Source of the DNA: Amycolatopsis sp. NBC_00345
GTDB lineage: Bacteria; Actinomycetota; Actinomycetes; Mycobacteriales; Pseudonocardiaceae
Assembly (NCBI RefSeq): GCF_036116635.1
Contig: NZ_CP107995.1
Coordinates: 5,704,001-5,768,000, forward strand
Length of the DNA stretch: 64,000 nucleotides
Direction: 5' to 3'
This document shows, one piece after another, positions 31,039 through 39,297 of the stretch; the stretch's first letter is position 1, and each line of letters starts with the position of its first letter. The notes below the pieces were generated by a model, which was not told the DNA's origin, made no database searches, and was given only the letters and a program-made list of their open reading frames with translations. The position numbers and the translations under genes are program-made.

Positions 31039-31962
31039 ATGGGGCAGGCGTGGGGTTTCGGCAGGTATGGCGGGCCCGAGGTGCAGGAGTTCTTCGAGCG
31101 TCCCGATCCCGTCCCCGGTCGCGGCGAGGTGCTGATCCGGGTCGACGTCGCCGGCGTGAATCCCCTTGACCATCTGCTGCGCGCGGGTCTGGTCCCCGGG
31201 CTCGACGGCGGGCGCCCGTTCCCCCGCGTGCTGGGTGTGGAGGCGGCGGGCACCGTTCTCGCCCTGGGTGAGGACGTCGATGGGCTCGAGGTGGGCGACG
31301 CGGTCTTCGGCTTCGCGCTCACTGGTGGCGGCACGTACGCCGAGACGACCGTGCTGTCCGCGCCGAACACCGCGCGCGTCCCGGCGGGCCTGTCCGCGAC
31401 CGTGGCGGCAACGCTGCCGGTGGCCGGGACGACCGCGGTGGACGCGCTCGACCAGCTCGGCCTCCCGGCCGGGGCCACGGTCCTGGTCAACGGGGTCGGA
31501 GGCGGGGTCGGCCTCGCCGTCGCCCGGCTGGCCGTCGCGCGCGAGCTGCGGGTGATCGGCACCGGCAGTGCCGCCAAACGCGAGCACGCCGAGGCCGTCG
31601 GGGCGCGGTTCCTCGACTACACCGCCGAGGACGTCGTCGCCGAGGCCCGCGAGCTGGTCCCGGACGGCTTCGACGGGATCGTCGACCTGGTCGGCGGCAC
31701 CTCGCTGCGGACGGTCGCCCCGCTGGCCCGGGATCCCCGCAACGTCATCGCCGTCGGTGACATGTCGGTGCCCGAGCTCGGTGGGCGTTTCGTCGAACGC
31801 CGTCTCGACCGCGAGAACCTGGAACGGTCCGCCCGGCTGGCCCTCGACGGAGTCCTCGCGCCCGTGATCACCGCGATCCATCCGCTCTCCGACGCCCCGG
31901 CCGCCCTCGCCACCGTCGAAAACGGCCACACATCGGGCAAGGTCGTCATCAAGGTGGCCTGA
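31039..31962 (+). CDS. Zinc-independent MDR quinone oxidoreductase
   Basis: 307 residues. VLIRVDVAGVNPLDHLLRAG, VLGVEAAGTVLALGEDVDGLEVGDAVFGF (both cited in part) and NGVGGGVGLAVARLAV mark the medium-chain dehydrogenase/reductase family; the catalytic zinc ligands are absent, as in quinone oxidoreductases. It reduces quinones or enals with NADPH. A GGGAGGCGG ribosome site precedes the ATG. It follows the MarR-MerR pair in the same direction and may be MerR-controlled. A long inverted-repeat element follows its stop. Confidence 0.86.
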   Translation: MGQAWGFGRYGGPEVQEFFERPDPVPGRGEVLIRVDVAGVNPLDHLLRAGLVPGLDGGRPFPRVLGVEAAGTVLALGEDVDGLEVGDAVFGFALTGGGTYAETTVLSAPNTARVPAGLSATVAATLPVAGTTAVDALDQLGLPAGATVLVNGVGGGVGLAVARLAVARELRVIGTGSAAKREHAEAVGARFLDYTAEDVVAEARELVPDGFDGIVDLVGGTSLRTVAPLARDPRNVIAVGDMSVPELGGRFVERRLDRENLERSARLALDGVLAPVITAIHPLSDAPAALATVENGHTSGKVVIKVA

Positions 31963-31982
31963 GAAGTGCCCCGCAGTCCCTC

Positions 31983-32077
31983 CGTTACTAATCCGACCGG
32001 AAGTAGGCGGATACGGTCTGCAGCCGATCTGCTTGTAGGGACCCGTTTCCGCCGTGGCTGTAGCCGGATTAGTAACG
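31983..32077. repeat. 95-bp interrupted inverted-repeat element
   Basis: CGTTACTAATCCG (31983-31995) and CGGATTAGTAACG (32065-32077) are perfect 13-bp complements; inside them GGCGGATACGG and CCGTTTCCGCC match at ten of eleven bases. The whole can fold as one stem with an inner bulge and a loop of about 25 bases. It could be a terminator for the quinone reductase or a small mobile or REP-like element; no target duplication is clear. Confidence 0.55.
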
Positions 32078-32177
32078 AACGGCACAGTACGGATCGGATT
32101 ACTCTGTCGGCCCGGTCGTGCGTCCACGAGACTGACCTGCGGAATCAGTTCGGCAACGGAGGGGAAGTGAGCTGGTC

Positions 32178-32720
32178 GTGACGCGCGGAATCAGCGGGAT
32201 CGGACGATGGGCGGTGGCCGGAGCGGTGGCCGCCATGGCCACCTTGTTCTTGAGTTCCCCGGCCTCGGCCGCTCCGCAGACGGCGGACAACATCTGCGTC
32301 AAGGTGTACCTGCACGACGTCGGGTGGCAGGACCAGCAGTGTGGTGCGGCGGGCAACGCCGTGACCGCCGGCTCGCCGGGAGCGGGCCACCAGGTGGAGG
32401 CGATGACGGCCACGGTCACCGGAAGCAGCCTCTGCCTCATGGCCAACATGCAGGGCTCCGGATGGGACCCGTCGTGGTCCTGCGCCGGTGACGGCCAGTC
32501 GGTCACGATCGGCAAGGCCGGTCAGGGCCTGCGCCTGGAGGCGGTGCAGTTCGGCGTGCAGTCCGGGGTGATCTGCGGGAACTCCTTCGTGACGGGCGTG
32601 GGCTGGAACCCGAACTGGTACTGCGGGGTCGACGGCGGGACCAACTCGATCGGCACCACCGGGCAGGACCAGCCCATGGAGGCCGTGGGCTTCGAGATCT
32701 GCCGGCCGGAGGGCTGCTGA
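32178..32720 (+). CDS. Secreted protein with three ChW-like repeats
   Basis: 180 residues. A signal peptide (WAVAGAVAAMATLFLSSPASA, cited in part, cut after ASA near residue 31) precedes three repeats, each with a GW near the start and an EA near the end: HDVGWQ...HQVEAM, GSGWDP...LRLEAV and GVGWNP...QPMEAV. This is the clostridial-hydrophobic-W (ChW) pattern, seen in secreted or surface adhesion proteins. Six cysteines may pair within repeats. The GTG at 32178 is the only plausible start; GGAGGGG lies about 13 bases upstream, further than usual. Followed by a strong terminator. Confidence 0.72.
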   Translation: MTRGISGIGRWAVAGAVAAMATLFLSSPASAAPQTADNICVKVYLHDVGWQDQQCGAAGNAVTAGSPGAGHQVEAMTATVTGSSLCLMANMQGSGWDPSWSCAGDGQSVTIGKAGQGLRLEAVQFGVQSGVICGNSFVTGVGWNPNWYCGVDGGTNSIGTTGQDQPMEAVGFEICRPEGC

Positions 32721-32732
32721 CTTTTCTTACGG

Positions 32733-32767
32733 GGCAGGGACTTCCTGTTTGGCCGGAAGTCCCTGCC
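32733..32767. terminator. Bidirectional hairpin terminator
   Basis: GGCAGGGACTTCC (32733-32745) pairs with GGAAGTCCCTGCC (32755-32767): 13-bp perfect stem, 9-base loop, between the converging ChW-protein and phosphatase genes. Serves both strands. Confidence 0.75.
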
Positions 32768-32797
32768 GCGACACCTTGGCAACCGGGCCACGCCGGT

Positions 32798-34366
32798 TCA
32801 AGCGCGCCGTACGGTGACCTCGTCGATCAGCGTGCCGTCCTCGGCGAGCGCGCGCACCGTCATCTGGGCGGAGGCGCCGCCCGCCGCCGGAGCGACGTCG
32901 ACCGCCACCAGGCCGTAACCCCGGTAGCGCACCCGGGACCACGTGACCGCGGTGTCCGTGTGGCTGGTGCTGTTCTTCTTGAAGCACTTCATCGTCGGGG
33001 TGCCACTGCTGCTTTCGTGGTCCAGATAGCTCTCCGGGGGATTCTTGTAAAACGTGTCGAGGCTCTGGCCACCGCCGCCGGCCGTGACGTAAGTGGTGCC
33101 GTCCAGTGACGGCGTGACCGTGCCCCGGGGTTTCACCGGTTTGGTGCCCTTGCCCGCCCGGATCGGGTCCGTGCGCTCGTAGAGACGGTTGTGCGCGTTC
33201 AGCACCAGGTCGACCTTGTGCTTGTCGAACAGCGGCGCCCACTTCTGCTGGGCGACGCTCTCGGCCCCGCCGGCGTCGGCGGTGGAGTACGGGGCGTGGT
33301 GGAGGTAGACCACGACGAAGTCGATCGTGGGATCAGCGCGGAAACTGCCGAGTCTGCCGTCCAGCCAGGTGGCCTGCCGGCCCTGGGTGTAGTCGGCGTT
33401 CCCGGTGTTGCGGGAGCAGATGTCGTTGCCGTCCAAGCTGATCAGCCCGACGTTCTGGTACCGCCACGAGTAGATGCCGGTGGAGCCGCTCCACGCGTTG
33501 TCCGGCATGGTGAATCGCGCCTTGGTCCCGTCGTAGCCGTTGGTGGCGTACCAGTCCTCCATCTCGCGGTTGCCCAGCGCGATCATCCACGGGGTCCCGG
33601 CGGCGACGAGCTCGTTCTGGGCGAGGTAGGAGTCCCACTTCCCGGCGTCGTACTTGTCGCTGTCCGTGTGCCCGCCTTCGGCGTTGGTCGTGCCCGAAGT
33701 GATGGCGTAGCTCAGGTTCCCGAGGGCGAGGGTGAAGGCCGGCGCGAGATCCGCGAGCTGGCTGTTCGCCCGGCGCGCGTTGTAGCCGACGCCTTGGTCG
33801 CCGAAAGCGGTGAAGGTGAACGACTCGGTGCCCCCGGCGGCCGGGGCGGTGCGGAAGGTGGCGATTTCGCCGGGACGTCCGCTCGCAGTGGGGTCGTAAT
33901 CCTGGTGCCCCACAACGTAGTGGTACGTCGTGGCGGGCGTCAGGTTGTCGAGCCGGACGTGCAGGTAGTACTGGCTCATGGTGTCCGGCGCGTGCGGCGG
34001 GAAGTCGTGTTCGGGCTCCTGCCACGAAAGCTCGCTCTTCAGCGTGCGGGCCTCGGCGGCGATCGGGGAGCCGAAAGCGCCCGAGCCGGTGGCGATCCGG
34101 ACGTACGGCCCGGTCACCGCGCCGAGTTCCTGCCAGGAGATCACCACCTGCGTGGACGGGTCCTGGCCGTAGGCGAGGTGCCGCCCGAGCGGGCGCAGTT
34201 TCAGGGCGGCGCTGGATGCTTTTTTATTGGGCGCTGCTGTATTGGGCGCGGCCGTCACGGCACCGGGGAGCAGTGCGCCGGCGGTGAGGACCGCGCCGCC
34301 CACGGCGCCCGCCCTGAACAACGCCCGCCGCGAGTACTTTTCTTCGTTCTGCGGAGTCTCAGCCAT
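32798..34366 (-). CDS. Purple acid phosphatase paralogue with damaged metal site
   Basis: 522 residues: Tat signal (SRRALFRAG), fibronectin-like N-terminal domain, then the metallophosphoesterase domain. Compared with the adjacent paralogue and the PAP family, three of the key residues are changed. GDQG (Asp190), Tyr220, Asn266, His356 and His392 remain, but Asp of GDxxY is Asn217 (GNLSY), His of GNHE is Arg267 (GNREM) and the last His of GHxH is Arg394 (AHNR). A two-metal site is unlikely to assemble. Exported folded through Tat; it may bind phosphate or cell-wall material without hydrolysing it. It lies 68 bp after the intact copy. Confidence 0.8.
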   Translation of the reverse strand: MAETPQNEEKYSRRALFRAGAVGGAVLTAGALLPGAVTAAPNTAAPNKKASSAALKLRPLGRHLAYGQDPSTQVVISWQELGAVTGPYVRIATGSGAFGSPIAAEARTLKSELSWQEPEHDFPPHAPDTMSQYYLHVRLDNLTPATTYHYVVGHQDYDPTASGRPGEIATFRTAPAAGGTESFTFTAFGDQGVGYNARRANSQLADLAPAFTLALGNLSYAITSGTTNAEGGHTDSDKYDAGKWDSYLAQNELVAAGTPWMIALGNREMEDWYATNGYDGTKARFTMPDNAWSGSTGIYSWRYQNVGLISLDGNDICSRNTGNADYTQGRQATWLDGRLGSFRADPTIDFVVVYLHHAPYSTADAGGAESVAQQKWAPLFDKHKVDLVLNAHNRLYERTDPIRAGKGTKPVKPRGTVTPSLDGTTYVTAGGGGQSLDTFYKNPPESYLDHESSSGTPTMKCFKKNSTSHTDTAVTWSRVRYRGYGLVAVDVAPAAGGASAQMTVRALAEDGTLIDEVTVRRA

Positions 34367-34434
34367 GAAGGAGCCTTCTCAGCTAGGTCGTGGGTAGACG
34401 TGATTGTCGTTGCCGCGCGCGGTAAAGCCGCCCG

Positions 34435-36060
34435 TCAGCTGCGCCGCACGGTGATCTCGTCGACCGGTGTCCCCGTCTCGGTGAGCGCGCGCACCTTCAT
34501 CTGGGCGGGGCTGCCGTTCGCGGCCGGGGTGACGTCGACCGTGACCAGGCTGTAGCCGCGGTAGCGCACGCGGGACCAGGTGACCTTGGCCGAATGCCCC
34601 TCCCCGTCCTCGTCGTCGAACCGCATCGTGGCCGTGGCGTCCTTGACGTGGCCGTCGTAGGAATCGTCGATCTTCGAGTCGACCCACTCGTTGACGCCCT
34701 CGCCGCCACCGCCGGCGGTGATGTAGGTGGTGCCGTCCTTGACCGGGTCGACGGTGCTCCGGATGGCCGCCTTCTTGCCGGCCTTGCCCGCGCGGATGGG
34801 GTCGGTGCGTTCGTAGACGTGGTTGTGCCCGTTGAGCACCAGGTCCACCTGGTACTGGTCGAACAGCGGGGCCCACTTCTGCTGCGCGCCGAGCTCCGCG
34901 CCGTTGGACGACGAGGTGGAGTACGTGCACTGGTGGCAGTAGACGACGATGAAGTCGATCGTCGGATCGCCGCGGAACCGGGCCAGCTGCGCCTTGAGCC
35001 AGGCCAGCTGCTTGCCCTCGGTGTAGTCCAGATTGGACGGACTGTTGTAGCAGATGTCGTTGCCGTCCAGGCTGATCAGCCCGACGTTCTGGTATCGCCA
35101 CGAGTAGATGCAGGTGGAGCCGTCCCACGCGTTGTCCGGCATGGTGAACCGGGCCCGCGCCCCGCTGTAGCCGTGGTAGTCGTACCACCCCTCCATCTCG
35201 TGGTTGCCGAGCGCGACCATCCACGGGACCTCGGCGGCGATGGATTCGTTCTGCGCGAAGAACGAATCCCACTTGCGCGCGTCGTAGACGTCCTCGTCCG
35301 GGTGCCCGCCCTCGCCGTTGAGCGCGTAGCTCATATCGCCCATGGCGAGGTGGAACCGGGGCGCGAGATCGGCGACCAGGCTGTTGGTCGCGACCGCGTT
35401 GTAGCCGACCCCCTGGTCACCGAAGGCGGTGAAGGAGAACGCGGTGGTGCTCGCCGTCGCCGGAGCGGTGCGGAAGGTGGCGACCTCACCGAGCCGTCCG
35501 CTGGTGACGGGGTCGTAGCCCTGGTGGCCCACGACGTAGTAGTAGGTGGTGCCAGGCACCAGGTTGTCCAGCCGCGCGTGCAGGTAGTACTGGGTCACGG
35601 CTTTCCCGAGATGCGGCGAAAACGTGTGGTCCGGCTTCTGCCAGGCCAGGTCGCTGACCAGCGCCCGCGTCTCGGCCGGCACCGGCTCGCCGTACTCCCC
35701 CGCAACGGTGCCGAACCGCAGGTAGGGCGCGGTCACCTGGGCGGGCGTCTGCCAGGAGACCACCACCGCGCGCGAGGAGTCCGCGCCGTACGCGAGGTGC
35801 CGCCCGAACGGCCGCAACACCGATCCGGCGACCGTCTCGGCGTTGAGCAGCACGGTCGGGACGGCAAACGGACTGGCCGCCGCGGTGCCGGGGAGCAGAA
35901 CACCACCGGACGTGAGCGCGACGCCCCCCATCGCGCCCATCCGGAAGACGTTCCGGCGGGAGTACCGCCGCATGACGTCGTCGTATTGTTCCTGCAAACG
36001 GGGCTGCCGGGCGGGATAGCGGGAGGATCGAGTGCTCCTGCGCCGCGGAGTCTCTGACAT
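34435..36060 (-). CDS. Purple acid phosphatase (Tat-exported, intact)
   Basis: 541 residues. An N-terminal arginine-rich stretch contains RRYSRRNVFRMGAMGG (Tat), followed by a fibronectin-like domain and a metallophosphoesterase domain with all PAP ligands: GDQG, GDMSY, GNHE, VYCHQC and GHNHVYER. It releases phosphate from esters outside the cell. A perfect 23-bp palindrome lies seven bases upstream of the start codon, so expression is tightly regulated. It is the first gene of a two-gene unit with the damaged paralogue. Substrate and inducing signal unknown. Confidence 0.87.
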   Translation of the reverse strand: MSETPRRRSTRSSRYPARQPRLQEQYDDVMRRYSRRNVFRMGAMGGVALTSGGVLLPGTAAASPFAVPTVLLNAETVAGSVLRPFGRHLAYGADSSRAVVVSWQTPAQVTAPYLRFGTVAGEYGEPVPAETRALVSDLAWQKPDHTFSPHLGKAVTQYYLHARLDNLVPGTTYYYVVGHQGYDPVTSGRLGEVATFRTAPATASTTAFSFTAFGDQGVGYNAVATNSLVADLAPRFHLAMGDMSYALNGEGGHPDEDVYDARKWDSFFAQNESIAAEVPWMVALGNHEMEGWYDYHGYSGARARFTMPDNAWDGSTCIYSWRYQNVGLISLDGNDICYNSPSNLDYTEGKQLAWLKAQLARFRGDPTIDFIVVYCHQCTYSTSSSNGAELGAQQKWAPLFDQYQVDLVLNGHNHVYERTDPIRAGKAGKKAAIRSTVDPVKDGTTYITAGGGGEGVNEWVDSKIDDSYDGHVKDATATMRFDDEDGEGHSAKVTWSRVRYRGYSLVTVDVTPAANGSPAQMKVRALTETGTPVDEITVRRS

Positions 36061-36066
36061 GGCTGA

Positions 36067-36089
36067 ATGTTAGGAAACTTTCCTAACAT
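36067..36089. promoter_or_regulatory. Perfect palindromic operator of the phosphatase pair
   Basis: Arms ATGTTAGGAAA and TTTCCTAACAT flank one central C: 11 of 11 bases match. It lies seven bases before the phosphatase ATG. The core TTAGGAAA resembles operators of sugar- or phosphate-type repressors in actinobacteria, but I cannot name the protein. Confidence 0.65.
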
Positions 36090-36213
36090 GGTCAATGGGC
36101 CACCTGGACTACGCCTGCCACGTCGAACGGGTGGTCGGCGGTGGCAGGTCGAACGGGTGGTCGGCGGGTGGCACGACTCGCGGCTCACCCCCCGCCGGCC
36201 GTCGGGGCGCCCG

Positions 36214-36411
36214 CGCGTCCACCAGATCGTCGTGACGCACGGTGGCACCTTGGCCTTCGTCGTCGCGCACTGGATCGGGATGCCGATCCAGTCGCTGGGC
36301 CAGGTGAATTTCCGAGTGTCCCCGGGCAGCATCACCACAGTGCGCGAAGACGACTACTTTCACAGCCGGCAGGTCGTCAGCCTTGGCGATACCCGCCATC
36401 TCGAGCACTAG
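36214..36411 (+). pseudogene. 3' remnant of a histidine-phosphatase gene
   Basis: The plus-strand frame here translates to QIVVTHGGTLAFVVAHWIGM, SLGQVNFRVSPGSI and SLGDTRHLEH, the C-terminal half of phosphoglycerate-mutase-like histidine phosphatases. The N-terminal RHG half is absent. The upstream DNA has a 26-bp tandem duplication of GTCGAACGGGTGGTCGGCGG (36122 and 36148), a possible deletion scar. No ribosome site. Confidence 0.6.
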
Positions 36412-36454
36412 GCTCGCCCGGTGAACGCCCGCAACCGGCCGTTGAGGAGCAGCG

Positions 36455-36691
36455 ATGGATGGTCCCGCACCGAAATTCAGCCACTTCGACAACACCCGGC
36501 ACGAGCACTGGACGATCATCGGTGTCGCGGATTCGCCCGATGACCCGGGCGTGCGGTCGATCGAAATCTTCCAGGGCCCGGACCGCAACGAGCCTCGGCT
36601 GGTGCTCACGCCCGAGGAGGTGCCCCAGTTCGTCGCAGGGCTCATCGCCACGGTCGTGCCCGGTGACCTGACGGCGGAAGAAGAAGACTGA
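36455..36691 (+). CDS. Small hypothetical protein
   Basis: 78 residues, not recognised. It reads MDGPAPKFSHFDNTRHEHWT, ends acidic (LTAEEED), and has no signal peptide or membrane helix. GAGGAG lies seven bases before the ATG, which supports it being real. It begins 43 bp after the histidine-phosphatase remnant and ends shortly before a convergent permease gene. The strand-like centre (VRSIEIFQGP, RLVLTPEEVPQFVAGLI) suggests a small alpha/beta fold. Function unknown. Confidence 0.6.
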   Translation: MDGPAPKFSHFDNTRHEHWTIIGVADSPDDPGVRSIEIFQGPDRNEPRLVLTPEEVPQFVAGLIATVVPGDLTAEEED

Positions 36692-36742
36692 TCCCCACCC
36701 GGGCTTGACCGATCAACCCACCGGACGGTGGCGCGGGATGGT

Positions 36743-38206
36743 TCAGCCGTTGGGCGCGGAGTCCTTTTCGGACAGAACCGGGTGCGCGGTCGCCAGTGCC
36801 GCGTACGTTTCCGGCTTGCGGCGGCGCAAATACGCGGCCACGCCGAGCCCGGCCACGATCAGGATCGGCAGCAACCACGGCAGCAGCGCGATCCAGCCCG
36901 CGGCCGAACCGGCCATGGTCGGGAAGTTCAGCACGGCCAGCACGATCACCACGATCAGCCCGGCCCCGCCGATTCCCGGGGCGGCACACGTGCTCCACCA
37001 GTGCGGATCGCGCCGCCGGCGGAAGAAGACCACCACCGCGATCGACGCCATCGCCTGCAGGACGAGGATCGCCAGCGTGCCGAACCCCGTCATCGACGCG
37101 GTCAGGAACGCGACCGGATCCAGGCCGAGCACCGCGAAAACGGCGGCGACCACGGTGGCGAACGCGATCTGCGCCGCACTGGCGTTACGGGGAGTGCCGG
37201 ACGCGGTCCGGGCCAGCGCCTTCGGCAGCACCCCGTCCCGGGCGAGGGCGAAGATGTAGCGGCTCGCTGAGTTGTGCAGTGCGAGCAGCGCGGCGAACAG
37301 GCTCACCACCAGCAGCAGCTGCATCACGTCGGTCAGGGCGGGGCCGAGCACGCCCTGCGAGGTGGCCAGCAACAGGTCGCCCGTGGCGAGGTGCCGCACC
37401 GCGACCGGCTGCGCGTCGGGCACGCCGATCGCGCTCACCAGCGCCAGCGAGGTGATCGCCGCGAAGATCCCGATGGAGACGACCGCGATGTAGGTGGCGC
37501 GCGGCACCGACCGGTTCGGGTCCCGCGCCTCCTCGCTGAACAGCGCCGTCGCCTCGAACCCGATGAAACACGTGGCCGCGAAGAGCAGCCCGAGGCCGAC
37601 CGACCCGGACGCGACGACGGACGGCGAGAACGCCGCGAGCGAATAACCCGAGCGCACGAGCACCGCGACGTCGAACACGACCAGGATGCCGACCTCGAGG
37701 ATCAGCGACACCGCGAGCACTTTCGCCGAGACGTCCACCCCGCGCCGGCTGAGCAGGAACACCGCGGCCACCGACACCGCCGACCAGAGCTCCCACGGCA
37801 GGTCGAGGTGGAACACGCTGTTCATCACGCCCGAAGTGAGCGCGCCGGACGTGCCAACGGCGCCTGCGACGAAGCAGTTGTACCCGGCGAGCGCGACGAA
37901 CGCCCCGGAGAGCCCGGCCGGACGTCCGAGCGCGGCGGTGATGTAGGCGTAGAAACCGCCGACGTTGGACACGTACTTGCTCATCCGCGCGTAACCAATC
38001 CCGAACAGCAGCAGCACCACCCCGGCGAGCAGGAACGACGCCGGCATGCCCCCACCGTTGCCGAGTGCGATGCCGAGCCCCGCGATCACCACCATCCCGG
38101 TCAACGGTGCGACCGCGGCGAGCACCAGGAAGGCGATCCCGCCGGTGCCGAGCGCGTTGGCGCGCAGCCGCCCGGCGCGCTCGGGTGTCGACGGCTGCTG
38201 TGGCAT
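36743..38206 (-). CDS. APC-family amino-acid/polyamine permease
   Basis: 487 residues with about 12 hydrophobic segments. GTGGIAFLVLAAVAPLTGMVVIAG starts the first helix (cited in part) and FIGFEATALFSEEARDPNRSVPRATYIAV (cited in part) is the conserved APC segment after helix 6. Such carriers import amino acids, polyamines or related amines by proton symport. GAGGGCCCGATGCC precedes the start on its strand. It stands alone; a long repeat-rich gap lies upstream and the converging small gene downstream. Substrate unknown. Confidence 0.85.
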   Translation of the reverse strand: MPQQPSTPERAGRLRANALGTGGIAFLVLAAVAPLTGMVVIAGLGIALGNGGGMPASFLLAGVVLLLFGIGYARMSKYVSNVGGFYAYITAALGRPAGLSGAFVALAGYNCFVAGAVGTSGALTSGVMNSVFHLDLPWELWSAVSVAAVFLLSRRGVDVSAKVLAVSLILEVGILVVFDVAVLVRSGYSLAAFSPSVVASGSVGLGLLFAATCFIGFEATALFSEEARDPNRSVPRATYIAVVSIGIFAAITSLALVSAIGVPDAQPVAVRHLATGDLLLATSQGVLGPALTDVMQLLLVVSLFAALLALHNSASRYIFALARDGVLPKALARTASGTPRNASAAQIAFATVVAAVFAVLGLDPVAFLTASMTGFGTLAILVLQAMASIAVVVFFRRRRDPHWWSTCAAPGIGGAGLIVVIVLAVLNFPTMAGSAAGWIALLPWLLPILIVAGLGVAAYLRRRKPETYAALATAHPVLSEKDSAPNG

Positions 38207-39297
38207 CGGGCCCTCCTGCGGTCAGGATCCACTCGCGGCACGGCGATGCCCGCGGGGCGTCCCAGCGTGCCGCGACGGGGCCGGAAGTGCTTGTCACAGC
38301 AGGAAGACCTGTTGCCGATCCGCGCACCTACGCCGCGTCCCGTTGCCGGGTGCCTTGCGCCGGGTGCCTCTCCGCCAGCGCACTCCCGCGCCAGGCACCC
38401 CGGCGCCAGCGCACGCTGCGCCAGGCGCTCCTGCGCCAACACACCCTATGCCGGGCGCTCCGCCAGACACTCTGCGCCAACGCACCCTGTGCCGGGTGCC
38501 TCTCCGCCAGCGCAGTCCCGCGCCAGGCACCCTGCGGCAGCGCACGCTGTGCCGAGCGCTCCGCCAGACACCCTGCGCCAGGCACCCCTCCGCCAACACA
38601 CCCCTGTACCAGGCACCCCTGCGCCGGGCACCCCGTCAGCCAGCGCACCCCTGCGCCAGGCACCCCAGTGCCGGGCGCTTCGCCAGACACCCTGCGCCGG
38701 GCGCTCCCCCGCCAGCACACCTCGCGCCAGGCACCCCTGCGCCAACGCACCCTATGCCGGGCGCTCCGCCAGACGCCTTGCGCCGGGCGCTCCCCCGCCA
38801 GCACACCTCGCGCCAGGCACCCCTGCGCCAACGCACCCTATGCCGGGCGCTCCGCCAGACGCCTTGCGCCGGGCGCTCCCCCGCCAGCACACCTCGCGCC
38901 AGGCACCCCTGCGCCAACGCACCCTATGCCGGGCGCTCCGCCAGACGCCTTGCGCCGGGCGCCCCTCCGCCAGCACACCCCGCGCCGGGCACCCCCTGCG
39001 CCAGCACACCCCTGCGCCGGGCACCCCTCGGCCAGCACACCCCTGCGCCGGGCACCCCTCGGCCAGCGCGCCCCCGCGCCGGGCACCCCTGCGCCGGGCG
39101 CCCCGGTGCCAGGCACCCCTCTCTCAGCGCACCCCTCTGCCAACGCGCCCCGTGCCAGGCGCCCCTCCGCCGGGCACGCGTCCAGCCCGTGCGGCAAGCG
39201 GCACGCGCCCACTCGGCCGAGTCCACAGTGGACCATCCGGACCTACAGCCGCCACACCTCCCGCGCAACGCCTACCCGACCGAGCGGGCCGTCCGGC
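38207..39297. repeat. Repeat-rich non-coding gap with three perfect 86-bp repeats
   Basis: From about 38330 to 39180 the sequence consists of variants of a 15-bp word such as GCGCCAGGCACCCCT. Within it three identical 86-bp copies lie head to tail at 38693-38778, 38779-38864 and 38865-38950, followed by a partial fourth. The period of 86 is not divisible by three, and stops interrupt all long frames in places, so I see no gene. High identity suggests recent slippage or gene conversion. The outer parts hold the permease promoter and the ligase 3' region. Confidence 0.8.

Noticed and set aside
38330..39180. CRISPR array
   Set aside because: Repeats are contiguous 15- and 86-bp units without unique spacers, and no cas genes are present.
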